This document shows, in pieces, positions 52,601 through 61,535 of a stretch of 64,000 bases of DNA (the first letter of the stretch is position 1; each line of letters opens with the position of its first letter). The notes beneath the pieces are model-generated. The model was not told where the DNA came from. It saw only the letters and a program-made list of their open reading frames with translations, and searched no databases. The stretch is from positions 1 to 64,000 of the forward strand of contig JAEUHI010000005.1 in the NCBI GenBank assembly GCA_016795385.1. Direction: 5' to 3'. Position numbers and translations under genes: made by a program. The stretch is from Verrucomicrobiales bacterium (GTDB taxonomy: Bacteria; Verrucomicrobiota; Verrucomicrobiia; Verrucomicrobiales; DEV007).

Positions 52601-55600
52601 CACTCAGCGAGGTGTTCGCGGAGTGCCCGCGATGGCCGATCGCGGCGAAGCTGTAGTAAGAGCCTGTCGCGCTCAATGGCGGCAGTGAAGAGAAATCGCC
52701 GCTCGCCGCCCGGATCGTCAGCCCGTATTCGCCGAGCCCCGCCACCGTGCCCGATTTCACGGAAATGTCGCCCGCGTGGATGCCGCGGGAGTTGCTGGAA
52801 TAGTAAGAGGTGTGTCCGATGAGCGACCAGTTGTAAGTTCCCGAGTTCTTCGACGCGAGCACATCGATCTTGCCACCGGCCTCGACCGAGACGTCGCCCG
52901 AATATCCCGAGAGGCCATCGCCCACCGTCGCGAAGACCCCACCGTGTCCGATCGACGTGTTGGAGTACGCGACGGACGTGTAGGTCTCGAATTGAGGCGA
53001 GACGAGACGCAGGTCGCCCCCGGCCTTCACGTCGATGGAACTTTCGCCGAAGCTCGACAATTTGAGCTGCGTGCCGCCGTGACCGATCTTCGCCGGCGTG
53101 TAGCTCACCGATCCTGACAAAAGCAGAATATCACCACCGGCCTCGACCACGACCGGTGAAGCGGTGATGGCGGACCGGCCCACCGGTGCATCGACCGTGT
53201 AGAGTCTGCCTCCGTGTCCGATCTGGGCATCGGCATTCCCGCGCGTGCCTCCCGCGACGGTGAGATCTTCCGCCGCCTTCACCGAAATCGCCCCTCCGAG
53301 CGTGAGGACGCTGCTGTCACCCGCGCCGGATCCGCCATGGCCGATCCTCGCGTAGCTGAAACCACTCTCCCCCGCGAGCAGATCGATCGCCCCCGTCGTT
53401 GCCTCGACCCCGATGTCGCCGGTGTAGGTGCCGAAAACTCCGTTCCCATAGCCGCCGTGACCGATCTGGGCGTGATTGTAGCGATCGCCCGAGTTGGCCG
53501 TGCCGCCTTTCATCAGGAGATCGCCGGCATCGACGGTCACCATCACCCGGCCCGATTTGTTGCCCGAGCTGTCACGTCCCCCGTGACCGATCATGACGTG
53601 GGCGTAGGTGCCGTCGCCCGCCTCCATCGTCAAGCCGCCTCCGGCGATCGAGACCTCGACCTCGCCGGAGAGCGCGGCCGCGGGATGCGCCGTACCTCCC
53701 GCGCTACGTTGGAAAAGATGTCCGATGTGGGCGCTCGCGTAGTTGCCAAGGCCGGACCGCATCACGATCCCGTCGAGGGCGTCGCTGCCCTGCGAAAAGA
53801 CGCGCGTCGCTCCCGCGATGCTGCTGCCCTCGGCCGGTGCGAAGCCGCCATTGCCGATCGCCGCGTAGGCCGCGGTGGATCCACCGCCGGTGAGCCGGAC
53901 GCCTCCATCCCGCGCCGTGACGACGACATCGCCGCTGATGGCATTCGCGGAGCTATAGGCCATGTGCCCGATCTGGGCGAGGAGGGATTCCGCTCCGGTC
54001 CCGGCGATCAAATCCACACCGGCTCCCGCCGTGACCGTGATCGTTCCGGAATGGTCGCCATCGGTGAGGAGGCCGCCGTTGCCGATGAAGGCGAGATTCT
54101 GCGTGTCGTGATGGCCCGACTCGACCCGCACGGAGCCGCCTGCGGAGACGGTGATGTCGCCCTTGTAGCCGCGGCCCGAACCGGCGACGACGGGAATGAC
54201 GTTGTCGGCGAGGCCGGGGGTCGAATCGGCGATGAAGTCCGCATTGTAGCCCCCGTGCCCGATCTGGGCCTGCGAGCGGCTGTTGTTCTCCACCCCGGCG
54301 ACACCGGCTCCGCCTTTCACGATCACATCGCCTCCGGCATCGACGAGGAGGGCGCTTTCGGTGAAATCCGCGAGGTAATGGTTCCCGCCGCCATGGCCGA
54401 TCTGCAAATGCGCGTGATAGCCGAGGCCCGCCTGCAGGGTCACATCACCTCCCACCTTCACGGCGATGTCACCGCCGAGGGTCGCGAGATTCGTGTCGTC
54501 GTCGTCATCGGGATTGTCATAGCCGCCATGGCCGATGCTCGCGTGGTTGTTGTAGGCGATGCCGCCGAGCAGACTGAGATTTCCTCCCGCCTCGACGAGG
54601 ATGCCACCGGAGAGACGCATGTCGCGGACCGAATCCCGATCGCCGCCATGCCCGATCTGGGCGTAGGAGGCATTGCCCCGGTTGTCGGTCGTGGTGAGCC
54701 AGCCATTGCTGCCCTGCACGCCGATCTGGTAGTAATTGGCGATCACGTCGATGTCATTCAGAGCACCCACCCGGATGCGGCCGGTGACCACGTCATTGAT
54801 CGTCGTGCCGGCATCGCGGCGGTTGTAGCCGATCTGCGAATAGCGCTGTTGGCCGGCGTTGATCCCGCCGGTGAACGACGCGCCCCAGATCTTCACCTCG
54901 TGGCCCGCCACATTCGTCTGTCCGGTACGGCTGCCCACCGCGACGGATCGATCCGCCGCCGAGAGATCGGCGTAAGCGCCCACCCAGACACTGCCGTCTC
55001 CGCTGCCGTAGGCACCATCCACGCCGAAGAGCGAGAGATCCGCATCGAGATCGCGGATCCAATCGCCACGATTTCCATCGATCGTGCCTGAGCCGAGCGG
55101 GGCCACCGCGGGATCCCAACCGGCGAACACATTGATGTCCCCGGCTCCCCGGTTGAGGAGATCGTCGACGATGTGGATGTCATGGTAGGCGAGCAGATTG
55201 AAGTCGAAGGCGGAGGTCCACACCATCGGCGCGTTCATCTCCACCCCGGTCGAGCCCATCCCGACGAGACTGACGTCGCCTCCCGCGAGATTCGCCATCA
55301 GCATCGTTCCCAGGGCCGCATCGACCCGGAAGAGCCCGCTGCCCGAGTCGCCGGTGACCCGGTCGAAGGAGCGGCCGCGGATCGTGAGATCGGCTCCGGT
55401 GATGCCGCCGGTCGTGGTCGTGCGGTGCCCGATCGAGGAAAGGTTGCCGACGAACGAAATCTCTCCCGCGACATCGACGAGAATGTCGCCGATCCGGGAT
55501 CCCGCGCCAGGAGTCGGAGCACCGTGCCCGATCATCACCCCGCCACGGGTCGTGTTGATCGCCAGCGTGGAATCGAGCTCGAGGCTGCCGCCGCGCGAGA

Positions 55601-58600
55601 CCACCTCGATGACATCGCCGGCTTTGCCCATCGGTCCGAAGGAGGCGTAGCCACCGTGACCGATCATCACCGCCGCATTCCTTGAAGTGCCCGACCGCAT
55701 CAGGATGTCGCCTTCCGCGTGGACACGTACCGACCCGGTGATCCCCTCGGTGGGATGACCCGCGGCATATCCGCCGTGTCCGATCTGGGCTCCGTGGAGA
55801 CGGATGTCGGGGGGCGTGTCCGCCGTGGTCGATCCGTCGACGCCGTCTCCACCCAGGACCGAGACGCCGCCGCGCAGGACATCGACGAGGATGTCGCCGT
55901 GCAGTCCCGTGTAGTAGGTGGTGGTCGCATTGCTGTGCCCCCGGTGGCCGATCGAGGCAAAGCTGTAGTAGCCGCCCGTGGTGGAATTCGTCGTCGCGAG
56001 GGGGAGGTAGTCGCCGCTCGCACCGTAGACGGTCACGCCATAATCGGAGAGCCCGGCCCGGGTGCCTGTCGTCACGCTGATGTCGCCGCTGTGGATCCCC
56101 GTGGAATTGTAGTAGGACGTGTGGCCGAGAAGCGACCAGTTGTAGCTGCCCGCATTTCTGCCGGCGAGCACGTCGAGCTTGCCGCCCGCGGACACGGAGA
56201 TGTCGCCGCTGTAGCCGAGCGTCGAAGGCAGCGGCCCCACCGTCGCGCCGAAGCCGCCGTGTCCGATCTGCGTGCCGGCATTCGACACCGCGGTGTAGGT
56301 GCTGAATTGCGGCGAGACGAGCCTCACATGGCGTCCCGCTGAAACCGTCACCGGGCTCTCGCCGAAGGTGGCGAGTTTGAGGTTGTAGTTTCCATGTCCG
56401 ATTTTCGCGCCGGAAGAATTCGCCGTGCCGCTCAACAACAACACGTCTCCCGTCGTCGCGGTCACGGTGATGGGGGAAGCCGCGATTGATGAAGTCGTCG
56501 TCGTGGCGATCCCACCGTGTCCGATCTGCACGTTCGTCACCGAAGCCGTGCCGCCCGTGGCGGTAATCGTGCCGCCAGCCTCGACATCGATGGCACCGCC
56601 GAGATTCCAGACATAGTTCGCGATCGACGACGGTCCGCCATGCCCGATCTGCGCGAAGGCATACGACGCCGTGCCGCCGGTCAAGGTGATGTCGCCGCTC
56701 GCGCGCAGGGCGATGTCGCCCGTCTGCGTGAAAGTGCCCACCGTTCCGGCGCGGACCCCGCCATTGCCGACCATGGCGTAGCTGGATGGGTTCCGTCCCG
56801 CCTGGATGAGGATGTTGCCATCGTCCACCGCCACCTGGATGCCCTGCGCGACCCCCATGACCGTGCCCGTGCCGGTGAGATCACTCCCGTTGATGCCATT
56901 GCCATAACCGCCATGCCCGATCTGCGCGTGATTGTAGCGCGAAGTGGAGTTGGTCCCTCCGGCGAGCAAGGAGAGGTCTCCGGAAGCGACCTCGACGCGG
57001 ACATTGCCGCTCTTCGTCCCGGAAAGATCGCGTCCTCCGTGACCGATCATCACATGGGAAAAATACCCCTGCGAAGATGCCTCCATCAGCAGACCTCCTG
57101 CCGCGACCTCCACCGCGACATCGCCGGTGAGGTTCATCACCGGACCCGCCGCACCGAGTTGGGAAACATGGCCGATCTGGGCACTCGCGTAAGTCCCATC
57201 ACCCGATCGCAGGACGACGCCATCCGTGATGTCCGTGCCCTGGGAGATCACCGTGGTATTTCCGCCCACGGTACTGCCTGTCTTGATGAGATAACCGCCG
57301 CTGCCGATGTTCGCGTAATTCACCGAAGTCGCCGTGGTGCCGCTCCCGGTGAGCCGGACACCGCCATCCTTCGCGATGACGAGGACATCGCCGGAGATCA
57401 GATTCGCCGAGTCGTAGGCGATATGCCCGATCTGCGCGAAGAGCGTGGAACCTCCCGTGCCCCCGATCACCTCGACTCCGGTACCGGCCGTGACCGTGAT
57501 GTTTCCCGAGTGATCGCCGTCCGCGGACATCCCCCCGTTTCCGATCACGGCGATGTTCTGGGTATCGAAGTTCCCTGAAATCACCTTCACCGCTCCATCC
57601 GCCGTCACGGTGATGTCCCCCTTGTAACCTTTCCCTGAGCCCGGAGTCGCCGCGACGGAGCCGACGAACAAATCCGCGTCGAACCCGCCGTGCCCGATCT
57701 GCGCCTGCGCCCGGGTGTTGTTCTCCACCGACGCGACCCCGGCCCCGCCACGCACCGTCACATCGCCGCCGGCTCTCACCTGGATCGCGCTCTCGGTGAA
57801 ATTCGAGAGAATGAGATTCCCGCCCCCGTGACCGATCTGGACATGGGCGTGATAACCGAGACCCGCGATCAGGTCGATGTTTCCCGCCACATCGACATCG
57901 ATCGGCGCCGCCCCGATGCTGGCGAGACGGGCGAAATCCGTGTCTCGGTTGTCGTAGGCACCATGCCCGATCGTCGCATGGTTGTTGAAGGCTTTGCCAC
58001 CGAGGAGGCTGAGGTCTCCCCCCGCCTTGACGAGGATCTGCCCCGACATCTCCATGTCGCGCGCCGAATCCCGTTCCCCGCCATGCCCGATCTGGGCGAA
58101 CGAAGCGTTGCCGGTGTTGTCCGTCGTGGAGGTCCAGCCGCTGCTGCCCTGGATGCCGACCGCATATTTGTTCGCGACGACCGACACATCGTTGACCGCA
58201 CCGACGCGAATCCGACCGGTCGCGGGAAGGGTCACCGCAGTACTGGCATCGCGACGGTTGTAGCCGATCTGCGAGTATCGCTGCGCCCCCGCGTTGATCC
58301 CACCCGTCAGCGCCGCCCCCCAGACGTTCACATCATAACCCGCCACGTTGGTCTGTCCGACACGGCTGCCCACCGCGATGGCCCGGTCGGCGGCGACGTT
58401 CGGCGCGCCTAACGAACCCACATAAACGCTGCCGCCCGCGTTTCCATACGCACCCGCTGTCGCGAAGACCGTGGCATCCATGTCGATGTCTCCGCTCGCG
58501 GTCGAGGTCCCGGGCAAGGTCGCGTGCGGGGTGGCGGTCGCTCCTCCCAGGAGCGTCGCGAGCGGCATCACCGCCGGATTCCAACCCGCCACGAGATTCA

Positions 58601-60281
58601 CGTTTCCGGTTCCCTGGTTGAGAATGTCGTCTCCGAGGTAGAGATCCCCCTCGGCGAGGAGGGTGAGGCTGTTCGCCGAGTTGTAGCGGACCGGGGCCGA
58701 TACCGAGATATGTCCGGCCTGCGCTGTCCCGGCGTCGAGCGTCGAGACAATGACGTGGTTCGTGCCGACGAGGGTCGCGAGCGTCGTGTTGTTGATGTTC
58801 GTCGCGGACGATGCGGCGGTGCTGATCGTGATGTTTTTCGGATCGAGCAGAAGCTGCCCGTGGGCTCCGCTCGCGGCGAGAGTGGACACGGTACCGTCCA
58901 CCAGCAGACCCTCTTTGCCCGAGATCTCGACGAATCCCCCCGCGCCACGGCCAAGCCCGCGCGCGGAAATCTCCCCTTTGAAAATCGTGTCTTCATCCGC
59001 CCAGAGGATGATCCTGCCCGCATCCCCCGATCCAATGGCATCGGCACGGATCGCGGCGCCTGTCGCGACTTCGACCCGCCTCGCGTTCGGGAATCCCGGA
59101 TCGCCACCCTGGAATCCTCCTCCGATCCGTACTTCGCCCCCGCCATCGCCGCTCACGTCGATCACGGCCCCTGCGGCGAGCCCGATCTCCCCGCCCTCGA
59201 TCCTGACATTGCCACCCGATCCGTCCGCTCCCAGCGCTTCGATCGTGCCGCCGATCTCCGCCCTCTCCGTCGACGCGATCGTCACCGAAGTCGTGGACGC
59301 GGAGTGTCCCTCGGCGCGCAACTCGCCATCCACCTTCGCATAAGCCGCCGCGATGAGGATCGAGGCGCCTCGTCCCACTCCCGACGACGTCGCCCGGATC
59401 GAGCCCGAGTTGGAGACGCCCCCGCCGATGCCCTGGAGGTGCACCCGGCCGCCCGCGTTCACCGCCCCCGTCGCGCGGATCGCGCCCTTGTTGTTGATCG
59501 CGAGGGCGTAGTGGTTGCCATGGGCTTTCAGCTCGGCCGCCGCACCGGCAATCGTGCCGTCGTTGAGGATCCGGCCATCGCTCACTCCGGATCCCGTGGC
59601 ACGGATGTAGACACGCTCTCCGCCGAATCCGTCCTCGGCCTTGATCAGCACTTCCTCACCGGCGGCCAAACCCACCGTGCCTTCTCGGGCGTGGATCGAA
59701 CCGCTGTTGGTCACGGTGCGACCGATCAAAAAGACGTCGCCTCCGATCGCGTTGATGCGGCCGAGGTTCGTGATTCCCGCGGAGCTGCTTCCCTTGAAGA
59801 CCATGTCGCCTCCGGCGAGGAATTCCCCGTTCTCCAGATCGAGCGTCGAAAGGACGAGTCCGTGCACATCGATGCTGCCACCGGGACCCACGAGGATGCC
59901 GCTGGGGTTGATGAGGAAGACGTTGCCGTTGGCCCTCAGCGATCCATGGATCTCGCTGAGGTCGCCGCCCGTGACCCGGTTCAGCACCGCGGCGTTCTTA
60001 CCCGGCTGGATGAAGCGTGTCATCTCGCCCGCTTCGATCGAGAAATGCTCCCAATCGATGATCGCGTTCGCGGAACCCTGACGAACCGTCAAAAGGCCGC
60101 CCGAGCCCTGCATCGCCACGTCGCCGTGGACGACCACGCCGCCGCGGGGGTTGGCCCGGACCGGCCCGCTCCACCAAACGAAGGCGGGTAAAATCGCACC
60201 AACGATGAAGGCGCGGACAGGACCGGATGAAAGTAAAACAAAGCCGCGCACCCGTGCGCGACCGGAGTCGCTGTGTTTCAT
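49632..60281 (-). CDS. Giant TpsA/haemagglutinin-type exoprotein with IGHGG repeats (3549 aa)
   Basis: This is a single open frame of 3549 residues. Residues 1-43 are an extended signal peptide. Residues 44 to about 300 form a TPS (haemagglutination-activity) domain with AIIDWEHFSI, NRVTGG and the NPSGI motif (125-129; usually NPNGI). After about residue 500 come three super-modules, each opening with a DDxLNxGxGDxNxxAGWxP strand pair and a YSQIGYNR block. They carry about 54 short repeats centred on QIGHGG or close variants, every 40-60 residues, with beta-strand sequence of the GDIxVxAGG kind between them. The last 87 residues are a Gly/Pro hinge and an acidic helical tail. A secreted surface-filament or adhesin role is inferred from the TPS domain. 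No TpsB transporter gene is in the window. Confidence 0.88.
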   Translation of the reverse strand: MKHSDSGRARVRGFVLLSSGPVRAFIVGAILPAFVWWSGPVRANPRGGVVVHGDVAMQGSGGLLTVRQGSANAIIDWEHFSIEAGEMTRFIQPGKNAAVLNRVTGGDLSEIHGSLRANGNVFLINPSGILVGPGGSIDVHGLVLSTLDLENGEFLAGGDMVFKGSSSAGITNLGRINAIGGDVFLIGRTVTNSGSIHAREGTVGLAAGEEVLIKAEDGFGGERVYIRATGSGVSDGRILNDGTIAGAAAELKAHGNHYALAINNKGAIRATGAVNAGGRVHLQGIGGGVSNSGSIRATSSGVGRGASILIAAAYAKVDGELRAEGHSASTTSVTIASTERAEIGGTIEALGADGSGGNVRIEGGEIGLAAGAVIDVSGDGGGEVRIGGGFQGGDPGFPNARRVEVATGAAIRADAIGSGDAGRIILWADEDTIFKGEISARGLGRGAGGFVEISGKEGLLVDGTVSTLAASGAHGQLLLDPKNITISTAASSATNINNTTLATLVGTNHVIVSTLDAGTAQAGHISVSAPVRYNSANSLTLLAEGDLYLGDDILNQGTGNVNLVAGWNPAVMPLATLLGGATATPHATLPGTSTASGDIDMDATVFATAGAYGNAGGSVYVGSLGAPNVAADRAIAVGSRVGQTNVAGYDVNVWGAALTGGINAGAQRYSQIGYNRRDASTAVTLPATGRIRVGAVNDVSVVANKYAVGIQGSSGWTSTTDNTGNASFAQIGHGGERDSARDMEMSGQILVKAGGDLSLLGGKAFNNHATIGHGAYDNRDTDFARLASIGAAPIDVDVAGNIDLIAGLGYHAHVQIGHGGGNLILSNFTESAIQVRAGGDVTVRGGAGVASVENNTRAQAQIGHGGFDADLFVGSVAATPGSGKGYKGDITVTADGAVKVISGNFDTQNIAVIGNGGMSADGDHSGNITVTAGTGVEVIGGTGGSTLFAQIGHIAYDSANLISGDVLVIAKDGGVRLTGSGTTATSVNYANIGSGGYLIKTGSTVGGNTTVISQGTDITDGVVLRSGDGTYASAQIGHVSQLGAAGPVMNLTGDVAVEVAAGGLLMEASSQGYFSHVMIGHGGRDLSGTKSGNVRVEVASGDLSLLAGGTNSTSRYNHAQIGHGGYGNGINGSDLTGTGTVMGVAQGIQVAVDDGNILIQAGRNPSSYAMVGNGGVRAGTVGTFTQTGDIALRASGDITLTGGTASYAFAQIGHGGPSSIANYVWNLGGAIDVEAGGTITATGGTASVTNVQIGHGGIATTTTSSIAASPITVTATTGDVLLLSGTANSSGAKIGHGNYNLKLATFGESPVTVSAGRHVRLVSPQFSTYTAVSNAGTQIGHGGFGATVGPLPSTLGYSGDISVSAGGKLDVLAGRNAGSYNWSLLGHTSYYNSTGIHSGDISVTTGTRAGLSDYGVTVYGASGDYLPLATTNSTTGGYYSFASIGHRGHSNATTTYYTGLHGDILVDVLRGGVSVLGGDGVDGSTTADTPPDIRLHGAQIGHGGYAAGHPTEGITGSVRVHAEGDILMRSGTSRNAAVMIGHGGYASFGPMGKAGDVIEVVSRGGSLELDSTLAINTTRGGVMIGHGAPTPGAGSRIGDILVDVAGEISFVGNLSSIGHRTTTTGGITGADLTIRGRSFDRVTGDSGSGLFRVDAALGTMLMANLAGGDVSLVGMGSTGVEMNAPMVWTSAFDFNLLAYHDIHIVDDLLNRGAGDINVFAGWDPAVAPLGSGTIDGNRGDWIRDLDADLSLFGVDGAYGSGDGSVWVGAYADLSAADRSVAVGSRTGQTNVAGHEVKIWGASFTGGINAGQQRYSQIGYNRRDAGTTINDVVTGRIRVGALNDIDVIANYYQIGVQGSNGWLTTTDNRGNASYAQIGHGGDRDSVRDMRLSGGILVEAGGNLSLLGGIAYNNHASIGHGGYDNPDDDDDTNLATLGGDIAVKVGGDVTLQAGLGYHAHLQIGHGGGNHYLADFTESALLVDAGGDVIVKGGAGVAGVENNSRSQAQIGHGGYNADFIADSTPGLADNVIPVVAGSGRGYKGDITVSAGGSVRVESGHHDTQNLAFIGNGGLLTDGDHSGTITVTAGAGVDLIAGTGAESLLAQIGHMAYSSANAISGDVVVTARDGGVRLTGGGSTAAYAAIGNGGFAPAEGSSIAGATRVFSQGSDALDGIVMRSGLGNYASAHIGHLFQRSAGGTAHPAAALSGEVEVSIAGGGLTMEAGDGTYAHVMIGHGGRDSSGNKSGRVMVTVDAGDLLMKGGTANSGDRYNHAQIGHGGYGNGVFGTYTGDIGVEATTGAIDLLAGESGFSYARIGHGGSGAGDSSVLTLGGAISVKAAEDLTVAGGTRGNADAQIGHGGRLYTVDAPVGRSAITASPVVVEAGGDILLLSGSVSYTPAKIGHGGTQLKLSSFGESSIDVKAGGDLRLVSPQFETYTSVAYSNTSIGHGGVFATVGDGLSGYSGDVSVEAGGKIDVLASKNSGTYNWSLIGHTSYYSSNSRGIHAGDISVKSGTVAGLGEYGLTIRAASGDFSSLPPLSATGSYYSFAAIGHRGHSANTSLSGDVSVEVVRGGITIQGGNGIAGTTAADTPPDIRLHGAQIGHGGYNISGAGLSGSVRVSAQSDIVLRAGTARHSAVLIGHGGYLSSGAMGLAGEVIEVVSREGSLELDSSLAPVNPVDGGGVYIGHGAPALTVGLRQGDILVDVAGEISLVGALPTWIGHRTSTSGGIANADVTIRARSLDAASGDSGGGLFRLDPFLGSVLQPHLAAGHLSLVATGSEGLEINSRLVGNSAFDLNLLSHSDVYLLDDVLNQGSGDVNVIAGWDPSIAPLHASGDLLPTNAGAPLYREYWIRDVDADAGWFGTSGAYGKGQGSVWIGAGADLAAADRSVAVGSRAGQTNVAAHDVNVWGSALTGGVDTGAGKYSQIGYNRADGGTAANAAATGRIRVEALGDISLEANHFAVGTAATGMTFTGVDQTGFASFAKIGHGGERDTTTGSVFSGDILLSAGGDLFGKAGGTLESFVQIGHGGHIAGAGGSLASGAIEVTVGDAINLTGGAGMRASVRIGHGGDLSGGTRSGSVLVDAGGAISLKGGAGGDAGAQLGHGGVGAGGSSSGAIEVTTPGDLLLEGGSDTGSSAQIGHGGRQASGTVVGTLAVTARDVRLFGGSGLATGSQIGHGGYIFGGSVDDQALTIGATGDLVLTGGSGKNASVQVGHGGYASGGILTSGDLSIEVLGDIGITGGSGLFTQAQIGNLGGSTNSKMRGDIAVTSGGDITLAATATSGGAYAKIGHGHDFLPPLAGVVEVAEITGDLRVAAFANLSLTDAMIGHLNAASSAVVSGGITQIAAGAGAPADPLAGTLTANAASEFSGADELRFYLAQRGNNRIAARAIVNGQSYAGAAPDPYDHQRDDEYAIHLLGDVPGSPAEHAGVFDSGPAPANAAGFAFYYDTITIVAGAGLSPVIPPPTDGGPGGNGGGGGPGTPGLPVDPVDPFGDMMREMGDDDILENWLRDHEKAFSRMGDFRILYENFDQYQTGGESAFDLDGFPTVP
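50290..58700 (-). repeat. Three large tandem super-modules inside the exoprotein gene
   Basis: The landmark YSQIGYNR lies near 58255, 54822 and 51498, so the first two modules are about 3.43 and 3.32 kb. The third is cut short, with about 11 instead of 21-22 IGHGG units. In modules 1 and 2 the successive units keep the same order and side chains (for example ERDS/DRDS, then YDN, then GGN, then NxDGDHSG, then the KSG unit, then YYS/YYN), as expected from duplication of the whole block and not of single repeats. Confidence 0.8.
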
Positions 60282-60298
60282 GAAGGGGAGGGATGAAG

Positions 60299-60377
60299 CG
60301 GGATCCGGTCACGCCGGATCCCGATTTCTCCCCGAAAGCAGATCCCGGACCAGCGGGAAGGAAAACTCCCTTCCCGC
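60299..60377 (-). promoter_or_regulatory. Two perfect hairpins in the exoprotein leader
   Basis: Directly upstream of the 60281 start codon, CGGGATCCGG-tcacg-CCGGATCCCG (60299-60323) is a perfect 10-bp stem and GCGGGAAGG-aaaactc-CCTTCCCGC (60353-60377) a perfect 9-bp stem. The first ends 18 bp from the ATG, so it may limit ribosome access. The second is followed on the plus strand by GCCTTTT. No known riboswitch shape is evident. Confidence 0.6.
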
Positions 60378-60532
60378 GCCTTTTGCTGACACTAACAAAA
60401 CAACAGAAAATCTCGCCACCGACCTCCCACTCCCTGAGACCCATGGAGACATGGGAATGTTAGGAGAACTCCAAGGAGCGGAAAAATTTTCGCCGATTGA
60501 ACGTCCTCCGCACTCCTGGGTCCAAATGGAAC

Positions 60533-60796
60533 ATGAAACGCTCGATCGTCGAAGTGCCGTGGACCGACGGCCTGAAATTCCGTAGTGCCGCCCGCATCAT
60601 CCGTGCCGCGGAATCCTTCAGCTCCTCCATCGTCCTGCGTTGTGGCGAGCGCATCGCCGATGTGCGCAGCATCCTCGGTCTCGTGATGCTCTGCGCCTCG
60701 ATGGGCGCCGCCGTCACAATCGAGGCGGCGGGCGAAGACGAGGCCGGGGCCGTCGAGGCGATCACCCGCGTCTTCGCTTCCGGCGACAACGAATAA
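60533..60796 (+). CDS. HPr-family protein lacking the catalytic histidine (Crh-like)
   Basis: This 87-residue protein aligns along its whole length with HPr/Crh: residue 13 starts GLKFRSA where HPr has GLHARPA, and VRSILGL carries Ser46, followed by MGAAVTIEAAGEDEAGAVEAI. His15 is Lys15 and Pro18 is Ser, while Ser46 is kept. It therefore cannot accept phosphate from PEP via enzyme I but could still be phosphorylated on Ser46 by HPr kinase, as Bacillus Crh (Gln15) is. A regulatory rather than transport role is inferred. It lies between the exoprotein gene and a convergent metallopeptidase gene. Confidence 0.85.
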   Translation: MKRSIVEVPWTDGLKFRSAARIIRAAESFSSSIVLRCGERIADVRSILGLVMLCASMGAAVTIEAAGEDEAGAVEAITRVFASGDNE

Positions 60797-60815
60797 GTCC
60801 CATCGTGGACCCGTC

Positions 60816-61535
60816 TCAGCGCTTTGCGGACTCCACGCCCCAGACCTTCTCGATCATGCGGTAGGTCTTCGCATCGAAGGCTTTCAACTGACGCCGGTTG
60901 AATGGCTGGAAATCGTTCCGGCCGAAATAGGCCTCGCTCGCCTCCGCGAAAAACTCCATCGGATTGTTGAGGGCGTAGGCCTTGCGCTTCGATCCGTCGT
61001 AGTAGAGCACCCGCTTGTATTTGCCCCCCTTCACGGCACGGTTGTAGGCCGAAAAAATGAGCGGGTGATCGTATCCACCTGGCAGGAAGCGGTGATGGTA
61101 GGCATGGGCGAGTTCATGCAGCACCAACCACGGCTGGTGTTTCGACCACTCGAGAAAATCATCCACGTCCATGATCTCGATCGACTGGGCCATTTCCACG
61201 ACGCGTCCGTTCGCCTCGAGCCAGCCGGCCGACGGATGATAGGCCGCTCCCGGAGCCACCTCGCGGCTCAGCCAGATCGTCACCTGCTGCAGCTTCGGGA
61301 TCACCGCCTTCGGCACGACCCGGCGCACCCCGGCGAGTTTCGAGCCGAGCAAGGCCAGCGCTTGCTCCCGGCGCGGATCGCCCGTCAGCGATTTCTCCAC
61401 CTTCACGGTCCAGCCCTCGAGAGCAGTCGTCTCGTAGTCGTCCGCGGTCAGGGCAAAAGCCTCGTTCGTCGCGGCAAAGAAGACCACGAATGCCAGAAGG
61501 AGCCGCGCCAAACGCGGAGGTCGGGAAAGGAACAT
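60816..61535 (-). CDS. Secreted metallopeptidase-like protein
   Basis: This 239-residue protein has a signal peptide (cleaved near AFALT) and a zinc-binding helix WLVLHELAHAYHHRF (HExxH), followed 60 residues later by PMEFFAEASEAYFGRNDF, where Glu residues could supply the third ligand. This layout resembles short lethal-factor/peptidase-MA-like metallopeptidases. The substrate is unknown. Convergent with the HPr-like gene with a 19-bp gap and divergent from gmk. Confidence 0.78.
   Translation of the reverse strand: MFLSRPPRLARLLLAFVVFFAATNEAFALTADDYETTALEGWTVKVEKSLTGDPRREQALALLGSKLAGVRRVVPKAVIPKLQQVTIWLSREVAPGAAYHPSAGWLEANGRVVEMAQSIEIMDVDDFLEWSKHQPWLVLHELAHAYHHRFLPGGYDHPLIFSAYNRAVKGGKYKRVLYYDGSKRKAYALNNPMEFFAEASEAYFGRNDFQPFNRRQLKAFDAKTYRMIEKVWGVESAKR

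Noticed and set aside
50290..58700. CRISPR-like periodic repeats
   Set aside because: The period varies (about 120-180 bp), the sequence stays in one open frame throughout and repeats are protein-level, not identical direct repeats with spacers.
50406..60191. Several long plus-strand frames antisense to the giant exoprotein gene (287-625 codons)
   Set aside because: They are out of phase with the repeats' codon pattern, have no recognisable domains and arise because high GC and repeated Gly/Asp codons suppress stops on the other strand.
60353..60377. Rho-independent terminator on the plus strand (stem followed by GCCTTTT)
   Set aside because: No plus-strand gene ends upstream of it. It lies in the leader of the minus-strand exoprotein gene, so a leader structure is the better reading.
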